From JBBQCW01 sp038319025 (GTDB lineage: Bacteria > Actinomycetota > Thermoleophilia > Solirubrobacterales > Solirubrobacteraceae), in contig JBBQCW010000005.1 in the NCBI GenBank assembly GCA_038319025.1, positions 62,001-126,000 of the forward strand: a DNA stretch of 64,000 nt. Direction: 5' to 3'. Position 1 is the stretch's first letter, and every line of letters begins with the position of its first letter. The notes under the pieces were generated by a model. That model saw nothing but the letters and a program-made list of their open reading frames with translations, ran no database searches and had not been told where the DNA came from. The position numbers and the translations under genes were made by a program. Shown piece after piece: positions 61,692 through 64,000 of this stretch.

Positions 61692-62966
61692 CTAAGGCGC
61701 AGATCGCCGGCGCGGCGGGTCCGCTCGCGCCATGCCGACCCCGTACGGGTCGGATACGAGCAGCATCGGGTCCGGCTCCGGACCGTGCGCCACGCGCACC
61801 AGCGATTCCAGCCGGATGCGCTCGACGATCAGAGCGGCGCGGCGCTCGGCCGGCACTGAGTATTCGAGCTCGTCCAGCAGCGCGCGCATCCGGCGGGGGA
61901 TCTGCACGGAAGACGCGCCGTAGAGGGAGATCTCCGAGAGCGCCAGTTCCACCATGTCCTCCCACGGCGACGCGCGGATGTGAACGGTCGGGCCTCCCAG
62001 CGCCAAAGTCCGATGGGCGACGGTGCCCAGGATGAGCTGGATCTCGTTGAGCGCCTGCATCGCCGAGGTCGGATCGTTAACGGCCGGTGACAGAGCCCGG
62101 ATGGCGATGTCGACGATCAGGCGCAGCGCGTAGGCCGGGTCCTGCAGGATGGTCCGGGCCGGCGCGAGGATCACCGCGTCAACCAGCGCCTCTTCTGACG
62201 CCGAGCCGCCGGAGTAGCGCAGCAGCACCTCCCCGGGGAAGATCCGCCGGCCCATCGCCGGCACGAGTTCGATCAAGGCGCCCGTCCGGGCGCTCTCGGC
62301 CTGCAATGCAGCGATGTCGACGGCCGCGATCACGGCGGTGTGGCCGGGGTGCTTGATCTCCGCCGCGTTCGCGGGCAGCAGGTCGTACCGGTGTTTGTCG
62401 TCGCAGCCCGGCTCGTACGGATCGGGGTAGGTGGCGTCGGCGGCGTCCACGCCGAGCTGCCCGATGCGCACCAACACGCGCGGGAGCTGAAGCCCGGTGC
62501 CCACCCGCTGGATCAGCAGAAGGAACATGACGACGCTCCCGATGAGCAGAGCGCCGGCGGTCAGCACCGAGAAGCTGGGTACGGCTTCTCCGTGGTCGCT
62601 GCCGATATCCACCACGGCACCGAGCGAGAAGATGAACGTGGCGATGAACACGCCCAGTGCGTGGCCGGTGAGCCGGTCGCGCCGCAGCTCGGGAATGACC
62701 CGGGGCGAGAGGGCCTGGGTCCCGAACTGGATCACGAGGATCGAGATCGAGAAGACCAAGCCCGTGAACGCGATCATGCCGGTGGCCTCGGCACTGAGCA
62801 TGGTGGTGGCGGCCGCCTCGCTCACACCGAGATCAAAGTGCGCGTGCCGATCCAGGAGGGGGATCAGGATGCTCGCCACCAGAGCCGTGGCCAGCCAAAG
62901 CAGCGGCGTGACGAACGTCATGCGCGAGAGCCAGAGTCGCCGGCGCTGGTCGGTGGCGGACGCCAT
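61692..62966 (-). CDS. DUF2254 family membrane protein
   Basis: A 424-residue protein with four TM segments in the first ~165 residues (FVTPLLWLATALVASILIPL, MIAFTGLVFSISILVIQF, LGVFIATFIFSLGAVVDIG, LTAGALLIGSVVMFLLLIQ) and a soluble C-terminal domain with YPDPYEPGCDDKH, IAIRALSPAVNDPTSAMQAL and LALSEISLYGASSVQIPRR. This is the DUF2254 architecture. The RALSPAVNDPxTA motif is highly conserved, suggesting a functional pocket; activity is unknown. Confidence 0.88.
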   Translation of the reverse strand: MASATDQRRRLWLSRMTFVTPLLWLATALVASILIPLLDRHAHFDLGVSEAAATTMLSAEATGMIAFTGLVFSISILVIQFGTQALSPRVIPELRRDRLTGHALGVFIATFIFSLGAVVDIGSDHGEAVPSFSVLTAGALLIGSVVMFLLLIQRVGTGLQLPRVLVRIGQLGVDAADATYPDPYEPGCDDKHRYDLLPANAAEIKHPGHTAVIAAVDIAALQAESARTGALIELVPAMGRRIFPGEVLLRYSGGSASEEALVDAVILAPARTILQDPAYALRLIVDIAIRALSPAVNDPTSAMQALNEIQLILGTVAHRTLALGGPTVHIRASPWEDMVELALSEISLYGASSVQIPRRMRALLDELEYSVPAERRAALIVERIRLESLVRVAHGPEPDPMLLVSDPYGVGMARADPPRRRSAP

Positions 62967-62994
62967 GTCGCCGGATCCTACGGGCGCGACGGGC

Positions 62995-64000
62995 TCAGAA
63001 CAGCCCGTCGTCAGCCGGCTCGCCCGTGATCGTCACGGTGGGCGGGGCCGCTGGGGCGCCCTCATCGACGTCCGCGTGGGCTGCGGGGCGGACGAGCTCG
63101 GCTATCTCGGCCAGCTGGGCTTTCACGCCGTCGCTCATCGTCGAGACGATCTCCGCGGCGGTGTCGATCGACTTCTTGGAGGTCGTGAGGCTGGACTTCA
63201 CGCGCCGCACGTCCTCAAGGATCTGGAGCGCGCGCTCGACGGCGCCGGCGACGGCCTCGGCGTCTACCTCCCCGCTTTCGCCGCGGTTCAGCAGCACGCG
63301 GGCCCGGGCCAGCGAGTAGGCGACCTGGAGGGGGAGCACGCCACCCTCGTCGGGGTCATAGGTGACGATCAACTTGTTCCCGTTGTACTCGCGCAGAGCC
63401 AGCATCTTGGCCGGGACCTTCTCCTCGGACGGCACGACGAGGACGCCGAAATCAGCCGTGCGGGCCGCCATCGCATCGTCCAGCTCGCGCAGCGCCGCCG
63501 GGCGGCTGAGCCTGGCGGTCTTGGCCTCGAACACGATGCGTCCGCGCCCTGGGCCCTCGGCGAAACCGATCGTCACGACGACATCGCCCGTCTTGGCCCG
63601 GCCGGCGTCGGCCTGGTCGCCCACAGCGAGCGCGTCGTCGCCCTGCGGCACGGCGAGCGCCTCCACGGCCTGGGCCACAGAATCCTCGTACGTGCGGCCC
63701 TTGGCGGTGCCCTTCTCGGCCTCGGCGGCCACCTGCTCATCGGTCTCGCGCTCGGCCTTGAGGGAGTGGACCTCAAGCTGCAGCGCGGTGAGCATGTGCG
63801 TCATCTTCCCCAGCTCCGTGCGCTGCTGGTCGCCGGCGTCGCGCAGCGAACGAATCGTGGCGGCCTTGAAATCGGCTAACGGGTTACTGGCGTCCCCCGA
63901 GGTGAACTGCCGGACGAGGTCCTCGCCCATCTTGGACGTGACCTCGGCCACGGCCGCCTTCACCTGGTGCTGCACGGCTTGGCTGCTGCCCTCACCGAAG
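62995..64000 (-). CDS. Coiled-coil protein with PD-(D/E)XK-like nuclease core, 5'-partial
   Basis: At least 335 residues; the frame runs off the window edge, so the true start is unknown (a GTG lies at 63975 and I number from it). A helical/coiled-coil part (about 40-90) precedes KGRTYEDSV, then KTGDVVVTIGF and GRIVFEAKTAR: Glu97, Asp131, Glu150, Lys152 fit the E...D...ExK catalytic layout of PD-(D/E)XK nucleases. Helices follow (SLARARVLLNRGESGEVDAE, KSSLTTSKKSIDTAAEIV) and then an acidic Pro-rich tail. I do not recognise a named family; the nuclease call is an inference. Confidence 0.6.
   Translation of the reverse strand, partial: FGEGSSQAVQHQVKAAVAEVTSKMGEDLVRQFTSGDASNPLADFKAATIRSLRDAGDQQRTELGKMTHMLTALQLEVHSLKAERETDEQVAAEAEKGTAKGRTYEDSVAQAVEALAVPQGDDALAVGDQADAGRAKTGDVVVTIGFAEGPGRGRIVFEAKTARLSRPAALRELDDAMAARTADFGVLVVPSEEKVPAKMLALREYNGNKLIVTYDPDEGGVLPLQVAYSLARARVLLNRGESGEVDAEAVAGAVERALQILEDVRRVKSSLTTSKKSIDTAAEIVSTMSDGVKAQLAEIAELVRPAAHADVDEGAPAAPPTVTITGEPADDGLF

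Overview
The window is high-GC DNA (about two-thirds G+C by eye), packed with chromosomal housekeeping genes and with no rRNA, tRNA, IS element, phage gene or CRISPR array that I can see. Gene content and order (gcvT-gcvH-gcvPA-gcvPB, scpA-scpB-rluB, aroH-hisC-aroF-tyrA-aroA, cmk-der, priA-def-fmt-rsmB-rpe, ribD-ribE-ribBA-ribH, rpmB-fakA, recG-rsmD-coaD) point to an actinobacterium. A secreted RTX-type calcium-binding protein with a Cys-Gly-Pro-Gly-Arg-Asp C-terminal style, and a peptide deformylase with an acidic N-terminal extension, suggest class Thermoleophilia (Solirubrobacterales or relatives). That placement is an inference, not a search result.

Layout. 1-4.1 kb: glycine cleavage operon (gcvT is cut by the window edge). 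4.1-8.5 kb: accessory block with two divergent regulator/enzyme pairs (TetR with an exported haloalkane-dehalogenase-like hydrolase; MarR with an SDR and an O-methyltransferase), each with a visible palindromic operator, plus a DUF3159 membrane protein. 8.6-14.4 kb: trpS, an MFS transporter, scpA/scpB, then rlmN/VOC divergent from rluB. 14.4-19.5 kb: aromatic amino acid cluster aroH-hisC-aroF-tyrA-aroA, mostly joined by 4-nt stop/start overlaps. 19.5-26.3 kb: ftsH (3' end overlapping an antisense MFS gene), cmk, der, metK and a strong bidirectional terminator. 26.3-28.7 kb: secreted beta-helix protein, RTX protein and PH-domain membrane protein. 28.7-34.3 kb: priA, def, fmt, rsmB, zinc ribbon, rpe. 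34.3-43.3 kb: GT4, ABC exporter, HAD phosphatase, YdeP-type molybdoenzyme with divergent fdhD, and a small two-gene nucleotidyltransferase module. 43.4-49.9 kb: surface glycan genes (flippase, methyltransferase, GT2, two GT39-like membrane proteins). 49.9-55.6 kb: riboflavin operon, rpmB, fakA. 55.6-56.5 kb: mostly gene-free stretch with a striking hairpin. 56.5-61.6 kb: ABC1 kinase, recG, rsmD, coaD, coiled-coil protein. 61.7-64 kb: DUF2254 protein and a partial PD-(D/E)XK-like coiled-coil protein.

The most interesting signal is a 31-codon leader peptide at 15865-15960, between hisC and the DAHP synthase gene aroF. It has six aromatic residues (Phe, Tyr, Phe, Tyr, Trp, Phe) in its last sixteen positions, and its stop codon abuts a 52-nt region able to form mutually exclusive hairpins. 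This looks like ribosome-mediated attenuation that senses all three aromatic amino acids at the first committed step of their synthesis.

A second window-wide pattern is that at least thirteen first-of-unit genes carry a TANNNT-like -10 box ending 6-8 nt before the start codon and no clear Shine-Dalgarno, which implies widespread leaderless mRNAs. Genes inside operons are mostly joined by ATGA, GTGA or TGATG overlaps.
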